The notes: generated by a model from the letters alone, not told the origin. 34,371 nucleotides of DNA from an uncultured Prevotellaceae bacterium (GCA_902784065.1 CACZTJ010000015.1:1-34371); one strand, 5' to 3'. Counted from the first letter of the stretch, positions 8,210-17,017 are shown. Made by a program: numbers and translations.

Positions 8210-8937
8210 TTCACTGCAAGTGTTGGGTTAATAAAGAACGATTTATCGTCAACAACATTATAGATGAAATTGTTACTGATCTCTATTTCAGAACCAACTG
8301 CAAAGTGGTCGGTGAAATTATACCAGAACTGCGGCTCGGTGAGGATGACTAGCATACCATGTCCCTCTTTTCCTGGACGCCAGTTCTCGCCACGCCAGAA
8401 ATCGATGAAACCGTCAAAACGGCACTTGTTATTGGCGAAATTAATGCCCCACACACCTGTCAACTGGAAGCTGGGATAAGCCCGTGTATATTCGTAACTC
8501 TTGAAGAATTGCTTATACATCAGCTGTACAGACCATGTCTTTGAGAAATCCTCGCTGTGTCCGTTGTAGGCAGGACCTATCAGAGCAGCCTGCTGGAAAC
8601 TGCCAAAGCGGTTCAGACCACCGTTGTACTCGATGTGGGCAGCAAAGGGTGACTGCTTGCCGAGGTTAAACTCACGAGAGATCTCCGCATAGGCGCCCTC
8701 AACAAACTTACTGCTGAAATCGATATCTACAAAGTAGAACCAGGAGCCCCATTTGTCAGCCTTGAACTGCTCCAAGGTCAACGTCACCGTCGCACGGCGC
8801 CCTATATTGTCGTCCTGGGGACCGCCCAACTGCTCTGAATAGATACTACGACCAAAATCATAGTGAAGTTGCACATTCTGTGCTTGCATGGTGAGACCCA
8901 TCAAGGCCATTACCCCACAAAGAATCAGTTTTCTCAT
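8197..8937 (-). CDS. DUF5020-family outer-membrane-like protein
   Basis: A 246-aa protein with a clear signal peptide (MRKLILCGVMALMGLTMQAQ). The mature part is rich in alternating aromatic/polar strands (YFVDIDF, FWYNF, FIDFWRG) and ends in aromatic VKWNF, as expected of a small outer-membrane beta-barrel. It resembles the DUF5020 family of Bacteroidales, which I recall as Tsx-like; transport of nucleosides is speculation. It lies between lpxB (6-base gap) and dsbD (13-base overlap), so it is co-transcribed with lipid A synthesis and thiol-reduction genes, which fits an envelope role. No substrate can be named from sequence. Confidence 0.75.
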   Translation of the reverse strand: MRKLILCGVMALMGLTMQAQNVQLHYDFGRSIYSEQLGGPQDDNIGRRATVTLTLEQFKADKWGSWFYFVDIDFSSKFVEGAYAEISREFNLGKQSPFAAHIEYNGGLNRFGSFQQAALIGPAYNGHSEDFSKTWSVQLMYKQFFKSYEYTRAYPSFQLTGVWGINFANNKCRFDGFIDFWRGENWRPGKEGHGMLVILTEPQFWYNFTDHFAVGSEIEISNNFIYNVVDDKSFFINPTLAVKWNF

Positions 8938-8943
8938 ACGTTT

Positions 8944-10068
8944 CTATTTTATATTATGGTTATTATTCAAAAGTAAATAGATGATGCGTGCCGTTTCCTT
9001 GGGGGCGCACTGCTCCCCTAACCTGCGACGCACCTCCTCGTAACCTGCAAGCATCGCCTCTCGGGCAGGTCCTTCGAGGATCTTATGAAGTTCCGAACGG
9101 ATATTCTCTACACTGAAGCTGTCAGCCACCAACTCACGCACCACCTCACGATCAGCCACAAGGTTGACTAAGGAAATATATTTCACACTAAGCACCAACT
9201 TGCGCAGACGTCCGATCAGCCAAGGTAACGGCGTCTCGTAGCATACCACCTGAGGCACATTGAAAAGGGCGGTCTCAAGAGTGGCAGTACCGCTGGTAAC
9301 AAGTGCAGCATGGGCTTCTGACAATAATTTGTAGGTCTGGTTATAAACTACCTCCACACCACTGCCCTCGACAAACTGGCGGTAGTAATTACTGTCGATG
9401 GCAGGCGCACCTGCCAGTACAATACGGTAAGAATCTTTCAGGTCTTTTACCGCTGAGAGCATGGCTGGCAGATTGTCTTTGATCTCCTGTTTCCGCGAAC
9501 CAGCCAGCAGGGCAATCGTCTTTTCATGTCTCACACCACACTTCTCACTCTTCAAGAATTCCCTGACTTCATCGGCTGTAGGATTACCCACATAGTGGAT
9601 GGGATAATGATGTTTCTTCTCAAAGAAAGGCACCTCGAAAGGCAAAATCGAAAAGAGCTCATCCACATCCCGACGGATCTGTTTGATGCGGTACTCCTTC
9701 CAAGCCCAAATCTTTGGAGAAATATAATAATAGACCGGACAGATGCCCTGCGACTTCACATATTTGGCAATGCTGAGGTTGAAACCCGGATAGTCCACGA
9801 GAATCAGGGCATCGGGACGCCAACTGGCGATATCCTCCTTGCAGCGACGCATATTCCCTAAGATGGTGCGCAAGTGGAGCAGCACAGGGATGAAGCCCAT
9901 ATAGGCAAGTTCACGGTAGTGTTTCACTAACGTGGCCCCCTCTGCTGCCATCAGGTCGCCACCGAAACAATGAAACTCTGCCTGTGCATCGGTCTGTCGT
10001 AAAGCACGAATCAGCCGTGAGGCATGTAAGTCACCAGATGCTTCTCCTGCTATCAGATAATATCTCAT
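8944..10068 (-). CDS. lpxB: Lipid-A-disaccharide synthase
   Basis: LpxB joins UDP-2,3-diacylglucosamine and 2,3-diacylglucosamine-1-phosphate to form the lipid A disaccharide. It acts at the cytoplasmic face of the inner membrane. The 374-aa protein (family GT19) starts with the diagnostic GEASGDLHASRLI (8-20), includes VDYPGFNLSIAKY and YYISPKIWAWKEYRIK, and has the C-terminal nucleotide-sugar motif TSGTATLETALF. The start ATG overlaps the surE TGA as ATGA, indicating translational coupling. Confidence 0.96.
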   Translation of the reverse strand: MRYYLIAGEASGDLHASRLIRALRQTDAQAEFHCFGGDLMAAEGATLVKHYRELAYMGFIPVLLHLRTILGNMRRCKEDIASWRPDALILVDYPGFNLSIAKYVKSQGICPVYYYISPKIWAWKEYRIKQIRRDVDELFSILPFEVPFFEKKHHYPIHYVGNPTADEVREFLKSEKCGVRHEKTIALLAGSRKQEIKDNLPAMLSAVKDLKDSYRIVLAGAPAIDSNYYRQFVEGSGVEVVYNQTYKLLSEAHAALVTSGTATLETALFNVPQVVCYETPLPWLIGRLRKLVLSVKYISLVNLVADREVVRELVADSFSVENIRSELHKILEGPAREAMLAGYEEVRRRLGEQCAPKETARIIYLLLNNNHNIK

Positions 10069-10841
10069 AGACTCCAGCTTTTGATGAGGTCGAGGGCTTG
10101 ATAGGCGGTAACGTCGATCTGGGTGGGGGTGATGGCTATATAACCGTGACTCAGCGCCCAGTTATCGGTGTCTTCTGCTTCAGGCTCATCATTCGTATAA
10201 TGTCCCATCATCCACCAGTAGTCATAGCCTCGAGGATGATGACAGCGCAACACCTCACTACCCCAAGTACCTTTCGCCATGCGGCATACTCTGACACCTT
10301 TATAAGGCGTAGAAACAGGCTTTTGAGGGAAGTTTACATTCAGGCAGACACCTTGGGGCAGACCATCTGCCAACACCCGCTGGGTAATGGTCTGGATATA
10401 GGGGCGCAACGGTTCAAAGTCGGCATCCTCATCGTGATCGCAGAGAGAGAATGCCACAGAGGGGATATATTTCAGACAGCCTTCGATCGTCACACCCATC
10501 GTACCGCTGTAATGCACGTTCACAGAGGCATTGTCACCGTGGTTGATACCGCCAATCACCATATCTGGGCGACGTGGGCAGATCTCTGCCAAAGCCATCT
10601 TCACACAGTCGACAGGAGTGCCGTTACATGACCACACCTCGACACCTGGGCGCTTTTCACGCAGTTGGAGGCGCAAAGGAATGGTGGCAGAAAAGGCGCA
10701 AGAGAAACCGCTACGGGCCGATTCGGGGGCACAAACGATGACATCGCCATAGGCTGACACCATTTCCACAAGCTCACGAATACCCTTGGCTGCATAGCCG
10801 TCATCATTGGAAATAAGTAATAGCGGTCGTTTAATTTCCAT
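10065..10841 (-). CDS. surE: 5'/3'-nucleotidase SurE
   Basis: SurE is a metal-dependent phosphatase that removes phosphate from nucleoside monophosphates, linked to stress survival. The 258-aa sequence has the family metal ligands: SNDDG with D13 and D14, S44 in ESARSGFSC, and N100 in GGINHGDN. Length is normal. First gene of an operon that continues with lpxB through an ATGA overlap. Its promoter (10863-10870) is the mirror image of the parA promoter, so surE-lpxB output may be tied to that of the partition operon. Confidence 0.95.
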   Translation of the reverse strand: MEIKRPLLLISNDDGYAAKGIRELVEMVSAYGDVIVCAPESARSGFSCAFSATIPLRLQLREKRPGVEVWSCNGTPVDCVKMALAEICPRRPDMVIGGINHGDNASVNVHYSGTMGVTIEGCLKYIPSVAFSLCDHDEDADFEPLRPYIQTITQRVLADGLPQGVCLNVNFPQKPVSTPYKGVRVCRMAKGTWGSEVLRCHHPRGYDYWWMMGHYTNDEPEAEDTDNWALSHGYIAITPTQIDVTAYQALDLIKSWSL

Positions 10842-10862
10842 AAAATATCACTGATTTGGCTG

Positions 10863-10870
10863 CAAAGTTA
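10863..10870 (-). promoter_or_regulatory. Putative surE-lpxB operon promoter (-7 element)
   Basis: The minus strand reads TAACTTTG, fitting TAnnTTTG, 21 bases before the surE ATG. It is part of a perfect 14-base inverted repeat shared with the parA promoter. Confidence 0.6.
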
Positions 10871-10913
10871 CAAAAATCTCTTAATTCATAATTATTAATT
10901 CTTAATTATTTTG

Positions 10914-10921
10914 TAACTTTG
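10914..10921 (+). promoter_or_regulatory. Putative parA operon promoter (-7 element)
   Basis: TAACTTTG, an exact TAnnTTTG match, is 31 bases before the parA ATG. No clear -33 TTTG is present in the AT-rich spacer. Confidence 0.6.
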
Positions 10922-10952
10922 CGCACAAATTTCTTATTTTAATCAAGATTAA

Positions 10953-11717
10953 ATGGGTAAGATTATTGCTTTGGCTAACCAAAAAGGCGGTGTAGGTAAA
11001 ACCACGACGACCATCAATCTGGCCGCCTCACTAGCTACCTTGGAGAAAACCGTCCTCGTGATCGATGCCGACCCGCAGGCAAATGCCTCCAGTGGTCTGG
11101 GTGTCGACATCACAGAGGTGGAGTGCTCACTGTATGAGTGCATCATCAACAATACTGACGTACATGAGGCTATCTACACAACTGACATCGATGGTCTCGA
11201 CATCATCCCCAGCCATATCGACCTGGTAGGTGCGGAGATAGAGATGCTGAACCTCACTGATCGCGAAAAGGTCATCAAGCGTCTGCTGGAACCGATCCGT
11301 AAAGAGTATGACTTCATCCTGATCGACTGCTCACCATCGCTGGGCCTCATCACCGTGAATGCCCTGACGGCAGCCAACTCGGTGATTATCCCTGTGCAGT
11401 GTGAGTATTTCGCACTCGAGGGTATCAGCAAATTGTTGAATACGATTAAGATCATTAAAAACAAGTTGAACCCCCAGCTTGAGATCGAGGGATTCCTTCT
11501 GACGATGTATGACAGTCGTCTCCGACTGGCGAACCAGATCTACGACGAGGTAAAGCGCCATTTCCAGGAGCTGGTGTTCAAGACCGTCATCCAACGTAAC
11601 GTGAAACTCTCAGAAAGTCCCAGCCACGGTCTGCCCGTGATTCTCTATGATGCCGATTCCACCGGCGCGAAGAACCACCTGGCACTGGCTAAAGAGATCA
11701 TCTTCAAAAACAAGTAG
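10953..11717 (+). CDS. parA: Chromosome-partitioning ATPase ParA (Soj)
   Basis: ParA is a Walker-type ATPase that binds DNA non-specifically and, with ParB bound at parS, segregates chromosome origins. The 254-aa protein begins MGKIIALANQ followed by the deviant Walker A KGGVGKTT (11-18), then VIDADPQANASSGLG (Walker A') and FILIDCSPSLG (Walker B). This short form without an N-terminal HTH is the chromosomal Soj type. parB follows after seven bases. Its presence suggests the replication origin may be near, but I see no parS or DnaA boxes. First gene of a five-gene run ending in rel. Confidence 0.96.
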   Translation: MGKIIALANQKGGVGKTTTTINLAASLATLEKTVLVIDADPQANASSGLGVDITEVECSLYECIINNTDVHEAIYTTDIDGLDIIPSHIDLVGAEIEMLNLTDREKVIKRLLEPIRKEYDFILIDCSPSLGLITVNALTAANSVIIPVQCEYFALEGISKLLNTIKIIKNKLNPQLEIEGFLLTMYDSRLRLANQIYDEVKRHFQELVFKTVIQRNVKLSESPSHGLPVILYDADSTGAKNHLALAKEIIFKNK

Positions 11718-11724
11718 ACGAACA

Positions 11725-12651
11725 ATGGCTGTAAAAAAGAAATATGACCGCAATGTACTCGGACGCGGTTTAGATAACATCGGTGGCAGCAAAGGCCTTG
11801 GACTGGATGCCCTTATCGACACCCATGACGTGCAGACCCAGGGCAGTTCCAACCTCATCGAGGTGCCCATCAGTATGATTGAGGCAAATCCGAACCAGCC
11901 TCGCCATGAGTTTGACGAAGAGGCCCTTGAGGAACTGGCTTCCAGTATCCGTGAGATTGGCCTTGTAACACCAGTCACCCTCCGTCAGACTTCGGATGGC
12001 AAATATCAGATCATTGCCGGTGAGCGTCGTTGGCGTGCCTCACAGATGGCTGGATTGACTTCCATGCCCGCCTATATCCGTACGGTAGAGGATGATGATG
12101 TGATGGAGATGGCTCTCGTGGAGAATATCCAGCGTGAGGATCTGAACGCTATCGAAATCGCCCTGGCCTACCAACATCTGGCAGAGGCCACAGGGATGAC
12201 GCAGGAGAAGATTTCTTCACGAGTTGGAAAGAGCCGCACCTCGGTAACCAACTACATGCGACTCCTGAAATTGCCTGCACAGATACAGATGGCACTGAAG
12301 AACAAGGATATCGATATGGGCCATGCCCGTTCGCTGCTCGCCATCGAAAGTCCTTCGCAGCAGCTGAAGCTGTTCAAGGAGATCCAGCGTAACAACTATT
12401 CCGTCAGAAAGGTGGAGGAGTTGGTGCAGCTCATCAAGAACGGTGATAACATGCAGCAGGCCAAAAAATCAGTCAGTGAAAAAGCGCTGCCACTGGAGTT
12501 CAGCATCCTCAAAGACCGTCTGTCGGAACTGTTCCAAGTGAAAGTACAGATGAGCTGCTCGCCACAGGGCAAAGGAAAGATCTGTATCCCGTTCAACAGT
12601 GAATATGAACTGGAGCAGGTGATGAATATCCTCGACAAAATAAAAAATTGA
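11725..12651 (+). CDS. parB: Chromosome-partitioning protein ParB (Spo0J), DNA-binding CTPase
   Basis: ParB binds parS sites, spreads as a CTP-dependent clamp and stimulates ParA. I start at ATG 11725 (308 aa) because the N-terminus MAVKKKYDRNVLGRGLDN carries the conserved LGRGL-like box contacting ParA. The in-frame extension upstream would overlap parA by 71 bases and is not family-like. The motif GERRWRA (99-105) of the CTP-binding region, the NIQREDLNAIE segment and the HTH region MTQEKISSRVGKSRTSV are all present, followed by a C-terminal dimerisation part. Its stop overlaps the start of the DUF5683 gene. Confidence 0.95.
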   Translation: MAVKKKYDRNVLGRGLDNIGGSKGLGLDALIDTHDVQTQGSSNLIEVPISMIEANPNQPRHEFDEEALEELASSIREIGLVTPVTLRQTSDGKYQIIAGERRWRASQMAGLTSMPAYIRTVEDDDVMEMALVENIQREDLNAIEIALAYQHLAEATGMTQEKISSRVGKSRTSVTNYMRLLKLPAQIQMALKNKDIDMGHARSLLAIESPSQQLKLFKEIQRNNYSVRKVEELVQLIKNGDNMQQAKKSVSEKALPLEFSILKDRLSELFQVKVQMSCSPQGKGKICIPFNSEYELEQVMNILDKIKN

Positions 12652-13349
12652 CATTGAGACAAGATAGAAACATATTACAACGGGCACTGGTGGCCATGTT
12701 ATTTATCCTGGCAGGCTGGCAAGGCGCTATGGCACAGGAGAAAGTGGACACCCTGCAGACGACAGACAGTCTGCTGATGGCAGAGACCGCCCCGATAAAC
12801 GTTGATAGCATCGTCAAAGCTAAGACGCCCAAAGACTGGAGCACCTGGAAACCCAACCCCAAGCGTGCCCTCTGGCTCGCACTGGTGATCCCCGGCGGCG
12901 GACAAATCTACAACCGCAAGTACTGGAAACTGCCGCTTGTCTATGGTGGATTCATGGGTTGTCTATATGCGATGAGCTGGAACAACTCGATGTATAAGGA
13001 CTATTCGCAGGCCTATCTCGACCTGACGGATAACGACCCCAATACGCAGAGCTATAACCAGTTTCTGCACCTCGGCACCACCATCACACCTGAGAACGCA
13101 GAACGTTATAAGGATATTTTCAAGAAACGAAAAGATAAGTACAGACGTTGGCGCGACCTGAGCTTCTTCGTGATGCTAGGAGTGTATGCCCTCTCAGTAA
13201 TCGATGCCTATGTCGATGCGGAGCTCTCCGTTTTCGACATCTCGAAAGACCTGAGTCTGAAGGTGGAACCAACGATTATCAACAACGGATCGTCGAAGAA
13301 TGTGCTCGACAATTCGTCAGTAGGTCTGCAGTGCAGCCTCAACTTTTAA
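12648..13349 (+). CDS. DUF5683-family membrane/envelope protein
   Basis: A 233-aa protein of unknown function, matching the DUF5683 family of Bacteroidetes. It has a basic N-terminus with a hydrophobic signal (ALVAMLFILAGWQGAMAQ). A conserved block, PNPKRALWLALVIPGGGQIYNRKYWKLP, marks the family, then a hydrophobic helix near LPLVYGGFMGCLYAM, a charged helix (KKRKDKYRRWRD) and another hydrophobic helix (LSFFVMLGVYALSVID). The start is uncertain: TTG 12648 overlaps the parB stop as TTGA and keeps the basic N-region; ATG 12696 would lose it. It sits in the parA-parB-DUF5683-mltD-rel run, and its stop overlaps the mltD start (TAATG). Function unknown; context suggests a role in the envelope during growth or division. 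Confidence 0.8.
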   Translation: MTLRQDRNILQRALVAMLFILAGWQGAMAQEKVDTLQTTDSLLMAETAPINVDSIVKAKTPKDWSTWKPNPKRALWLALVIPGGGQIYNRKYWKLPLVYGGFMGCLYAMSWNNSMYKDYSQAYLDLTDNDPNTQSYNQFLHLGTTITPENAERYKDIFKKRKDKYRRWRDLSFFVMLGVYALSVIDAYVDAELSVFDISKDLSLKVEPTIINNGSSKNVLDNSSVGLQCSLNF

Positions 13350-14698
13350 TGAATATGACAATAAAGAATAATATAAGGATTTTAAGCTTTGCGGCAATGC
13401 TGTTCTGTTGTATGCCGCTATCAGCACAGACGGTAGTTGACGATTTCGACGATGAGGAGGAAGAAGTCGACAGTGTGTTTGTGCCCATAGAAGACGAGAT
13501 TGCCGTTACCGACAAAGAGGGTAACGAGGAAGTGATTGAGTTCCCCGAGGCCATGACCTATGATCTCGACAGTCTGCTGAATCTCTATATGTCGCGTACC
13601 TTCTTAGGGACACCTGGCGACTGTGAGATGACAAACGAGAATCCCACCTATCCGAAAGAGGAGTTCGTGGCACGACTGAGCCGTATTCCCTCAGTGATGG
13701 AGCTGGCATATAACGATATCGTACAGCGTTTCATCGATCGTTACAGCGGTCGTCTGCGCTACTCGGTAAGTTACATGCTGGGTGCGGCAAATTTCTATAT
13801 GCCGCTGTTTGAGCAGGCGCTGGAGACCTACCAGCTGCCACTGGAATTGAAATACCTGCCCATCATTGAGTCGGCACTTAATCCGAAGGCTGTCTCCCGT
13901 GTTGGTGCTACTGGTCTCTGGCAGTTCATGCTTGCGACAGGTCGTCAGTACGGTTTGGAGGTCAACTCCTTGGTGGATGAGCGTCGTGCGCCGGTGAAGT
14001 CGTCCTATGCTGCAGCCCGTTATCTGCGCGACCTCTATCGGATCTTCGGAGACTGGAACCTCGTGATTGCCGCCTATAACTGCGGTCCGGAGAACATCAA
14101 CAAGGCCATCCACCGTGCAGGGGGCGAGAAGGACTACTGGAAACTCTATCCTTATCTGCCGGCAGAGACTCGCGGCTATGTACCCGCCTTCATCGCTGCC
14201 AACTACATCATGACTTATTACTGTGAGCACAATATCTGTCCGATGACGACTGGTCTGCCTGCTAAGAGCGACACTATCATAATCAGCAAAGATATCCATC
14301 TGGAACAGATAGCCGCTGTGGTGGGAACCGACCTCGACATGCTGCGCTCACTGAATCCGGAGTTCCGCCGTGACATCATCCCCGGCAACACTAAACCCTA
14401 TGCCGTCAGAATGCCCATTGCCGATACCGGCAAATATATCGACCTGGAGGACTCCGTCTATAACTACCGACGTGACGAGTTGTTTACGAAGCGTGCCATC
14501 GTTGATGTAAACGACGATCTGCCCACCTATAGCAAGAAGCGTTCACGATATGGCAGAAAGAGTAGCCGTTACTCCCGTAACAGAGGAAGTCGCTACAAAC
14601 GTGGTGGCAAGAGCTACTCATCACGACATAAGGTAAGCAGCAAGAAAAAGTCATCAAGAAAGAAGTCATCAAGGAAAAGATCACGTAGAAGGAGGTAA
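13349..14698 (+). CDS. mltD: Membrane-bound lytic murein transglycosylase, MltD-like, with basic tail
   Basis: Cleaves peptidoglycan glycan strands to 1,6-anhydro ends in the periplasm. I start at ATG 13349 (449 aa), which overlaps the DUF5683 stop and opens with a signal peptide ending near PLSAQT; the ORF is open further upstream but without family resemblance. The acidic segment DDFDDEEEEVDS comes next. The SLT catalytic domain (about 140-300) has the catalytic glutamate E174 in PIIESALNP and the classic GATGLWQFM and AAYNCGPENINKA motifs. A LysM-like region (about 310-360) follows, and then an unusual C-terminal stretch of about 55 residues made almost only of Arg, Lys, Ser, Tyr and Gly. 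The tail may hold the enzyme to DNA, RNA, LPS or anionic wall polymers; this is inference. Confidence 0.88.
   Translation: MNMTIKNNIRILSFAAMLFCCMPLSAQTVVDDFDDEEEEVDSVFVPIEDEIAVTDKEGNEEVIEFPEAMTYDLDSLLNLYMSRTFLGTPGDCEMTNENPTYPKEEFVARLSRIPSVMELAYNDIVQRFIDRYSGRLRYSVSYMLGAANFYMPLFEQALETYQLPLELKYLPIIESALNPKAVSRVGATGLWQFMLATGRQYGLEVNSLVDERRAPVKSSYAAARYLRDLYRIFGDWNLVIAAYNCGPENINKAIHRAGGEKDYWKLYPYLPAETRGYVPAFIAANYIMTYYCEHNICPMTTGLPAKSDTIIISKDIHLEQIAAVVGTDLDMLRSLNPEFRRDIIPGNTKPYAVRMPIADTGKYIDLEDSVYNYRRDELFTKRAIVDVNDDLPTYSKKRSRYGRKSSRYSRNRGSRYKRGGKSYSSRHKVSSKKKSSRKKSSRKRSRRRR
14689..14696 (+). promoter_or_regulatory. Strong Shine-Dalgarno sequence for rel, embedded in the mltD stop region
   Basis: AAGGAGGT lies five bases before the rel ATG (14702) and is a perfect anti-SD complement. 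It is formed by the last Arg codons and first stop base of mltD (AGA AGG AGG TAA). Such SD sites are rare in Bacteroidetes. Confidence 0.6.
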
Positions 14699-14701
14699 AC
14701 T

Positions 14702-16975
14702 ATGGATGTAGAGCAACAGATATATTCTGAAGAGGCAGATGAGAAACTGATTAACGGTGCGTTTGAAGAACTTCTGAACAGTTATCTGGCATCACGCCAC
14801 CGCAAGAAGGTCGATCTCATCACGAAGGCCTTCAACTTCGCCAAACAGGCCCACAAAGGTGTACGCCGTCTGTCGGGTGAACCGTATATCATCCACCCCA
14901 TCGCTGTGGCACAGATTGCCTGTGCAGAGATCGGACTGGGTTCTACAAGTATCTGTGCCGCCTTGCTCCACGATGTGGTGGAAGATACCGACTACACCGT
15001 AGAGGACATCTCAAACATCTTCGGCGCGAAGATCGCCCAGATTGTAGATGGTCTGACGAAGATCAGCGGTGGTATCTTCGGTGAACAGGCCTCAGCACAG
15101 GCCGAGAACTTCAAGAAGCTGCTGCTCACGATGAGCGACGATATCCGTGTAATCCTGATTAAGATCTGCGATCGTCTGCATAACATGCGTACCCTCGACT
15201 CGCAACCTGCTAACAAACAGTATAAGATTGCGGGAGAAACCCTTTATATCTATGCACCATTGGCCAACCGACTGGGTTTGAATAAGGTAAAGTCGGAACT
15301 GGAGAACCTGAGTTTTAAGTTCGAGCATCCCGATGACTATGCATCGATAGAGGCGAAGCTCCAGTCAACCCGTGCCTCACGTGACAAGCTGTTCTCTGAT
15401 TTTACGGAACCCATCGAGGATGCCCTGAAACAGATGGGTATCGAATATGAGATCAAGGAACGTGTAAAGACCCCCTACTCCATCTGGAACAAGATGCAGA
15501 ACAAGCACGTCACCTTTGAGGAGATCTATGATATCCTCGCCGTACGTATCATCTTCACCCCGAAGGTGAGAGAGGAAGAGGTGAACGAGTGCTTCAAGAT
15601 CTATGTCGCCATCTCGAAGATCTACAAGTCACACCCCGACCGTCTGCGCGACTGGCTTTCCCAGCCGAAGGCCAACGGCTACCAGGCCCTTCATGTGACG
15701 CTGATGTCGAAACAAGGTCGATGGATTGAGGTACAGATCCGTTCTGACCGTATGAACGAGATAGCAGAACAGGGCTTCGCTGCCCACTGGAAATACAAAG
15801 ATGGTGTAGATACCGAATACACGGAGGATGAGAACGAGCTGAACGAGTGGCTGGGAACCATCAAGGAGATCCTTGACGACCCGCAGCCTGATGCGATGGA
15901 CTTCCTCGACACCATCAAACTGAACCTCTTCGCTTCGGAGATATTCGTGTTTACCCCGAAGGGAGAGATCCGCACGCTACCTACCGGTTGTACGGCACTC
16001 GACTTTGCCTTCTCCATCCACACCTTCCTCGGCAGCCATTGCATCGGTGCGAAGGTGAACCATAAGCTCGTGCCCCTTTCACACAAGTTACAGAGTGGTG
16101 ATCAGGTGGAGATCCTCACGTCGAAATCACAGCATGTGAAAGCCTCATGGATCAATTTTGTATCGACAGCAAAGGCTAAGGCAAAGATCCAGGCTATCCT
16201 GCGCCGCGACAACAGGGAGATACAACGTGAGGGTGAGGAGATTCTGAATAATTTCCTCGAAGAGAACGGCATCGAGCCCAGCGTATCGATAACTGACAAG
16301 CTGACGGAGTTACACGGATACAACAAACCTCAGGAGTTATTCCTCGCTTTGGGTGAGAAGATAGTCATCTTAGGAGAGAAAGACCTCGACCATCTGAGTG
16401 GCAAGAAAGAGGATGACACAGGTGGCTGGCGTAAATATATCCCCTTCATGGGTAATAAGAAACCGGAGGAAGATGAACAGCCACAGTCGAAGCAAGAATT
16501 ATTCGTGGTACCTGAGAAGTTCAACCGCAAGAAACCGATCTTTATCTCTGAAGAGAACATCACCCAGTATAAGTTCCCAGGCTGCTGTCACCCCATTCCA
16601 GGCGATGATGCCCTAGGGTATATCAACAACAAGAAACAGATCGAGATCCACAAACGTGCCTGTCCTGTGGCAGCGAAGCTCAAGACCAGCTTCGGCAATA
16701 AGATCCTTGACATCAAATGGGACATGCATAAGGTGCTTTACTTCGAAGCAACGATCCGCCTGAGTGGTATCGATCGCGTAGGTATGCTGAATGAGATCAC
16801 ACAGGTCATCTCGTCACAGATGAGTGTAAACATCCATAAGATCATCATTACCTGTGAGGACGGTATCTTCGATGGCAGTGTCGAACTGAAGGTACATGAC
16901 CGCGAGGATGTCAAGAAAATCATCAACAACCTCAAGCACATCCCCGATCTGAAAGAGATCTCAGAGATCATGTAA
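14702..16975 (+). CDS. rel: RelA/SpoT-family (p)ppGpp synthetase/hydrolase
   Basis: Makes and degrades the alarmone (p)ppGpp in starvation. The 757-aa protein has the full long-RSH layout. The hydrolase HD domain is intact, with H65 in YIIHPIAVA, H90-D91 with EDT in LLHDVVEDT, and D157 in KICDRLHNMR, so hydrolysis is expected. The synthetase domain (about 245-365) has YSIWNKM, YDILAVRII (D278), KANGYQALH and WIEVQIRS (E343). The TGS domain starts at IFVFTPKGEIRTLP, followed by a helical region, a conserved Cys/His segment FPGCCHPIPGD, and a C-terminal ACT domain (about 680-757). Last gene of the parA operon, 3 bases after mltD, followed by a strong bidirectional terminator. Confidence 0.95.
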   Translation: MDVEQQIYSEEADEKLINGAFEELLNSYLASRHRKKVDLITKAFNFAKQAHKGVRRLSGEPYIIHPIAVAQIACAEIGLGSTSICAALLHDVVEDTDYTVEDISNIFGAKIAQIVDGLTKISGGIFGEQASAQAENFKKLLLTMSDDIRVILIKICDRLHNMRTLDSQPANKQYKIAGETLYIYAPLANRLGLNKVKSELENLSFKFEHPDDYASIEAKLQSTRASRDKLFSDFTEPIEDALKQMGIEYEIKERVKTPYSIWNKMQNKHVTFEEIYDILAVRIIFTPKVREEEVNECFKIYVAISKIYKSHPDRLRDWLSQPKANGYQALHVTLMSKQGRWIEVQIRSDRMNEIAEQGFAAHWKYKDGVDTEYTEDENELNEWLGTIKEILDDPQPDAMDFLDTIKLNLFASEIFVFTPKGEIRTLPTGCTALDFAFSIHTFLGSHCIGAKVNHKLVPLSHKLQSGDQVEILTSKSQHVKASWINFVSTAKAKAKIQAILRRDNREIQREGEEILNNFLEENGIEPSVSITDKLTELHGYNKPQELFLALGEKIVILGEKDLDHLSGKKEDDTGGWRKYIPFMGNKKPEEDEQPQSKQELFVVPEKFNRKKPIFISEENITQYKFPGCCHPIPGDDALGYINNKKQIEIHKRACPVAAKLKTSFGNKILDIKWDMHKVLYFEATIRLSGIDRVGMLNEITQVISSQMSVNIHKIIITCEDGIFDGSVELKVHDREDVKKIINNLKHIPDLKEISEIM

Positions 16976-16985
16976 ACCAACCCAC

Positions 16986-17017
16986 AAAAAAGCCTCCCAA
17001 GCGGGAGGCCTTTTTTA
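16986..17017. terminator. Bidirectional intrinsic terminator between rel and merR-like gene
   Basis: GCCTCCC (16992-16998) and GGGAGGC (17003-17009) form a GC-rich stem with a four-base loop, flanked by an A-run on the left and TTTTTT on the right. It therefore works on both strands: for rel on plus and for the convergent merR-like gene on minus, whose stop codon overlaps the T-run. Confidence 0.9.

Larger units (their letters stand above)
10862..10922. promoter_or_regulatory. Symmetric divergent promoter region with 14-bp inverted repeat
   Basis: GCAAAGTTACAAAA (10862-10875) and its exact reverse complement TTTTGTAACTTTGC (10909-10922) enclose a 33-base AT-rich spacer. Each arm contains one TAACTTTG -7 element pointing outward, one for surE and one for parA. 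The -33 regions of both promoters must fall on the same spacer DNA, so the two polymerases probably compete. Confidence 0.6.

Noticed and set aside
11647..11724. In-frame upstream extension of parB
   Set aside because: It overlaps the 3' end of parA and is not ParB-like; MAVKKKYDRN... at 11725 fits the family.
13148..13348. In-frame upstream extension of mltD
   Set aside because: It is another frame of the DUF5683 gene; the signal peptide begins only after ATG 13349.
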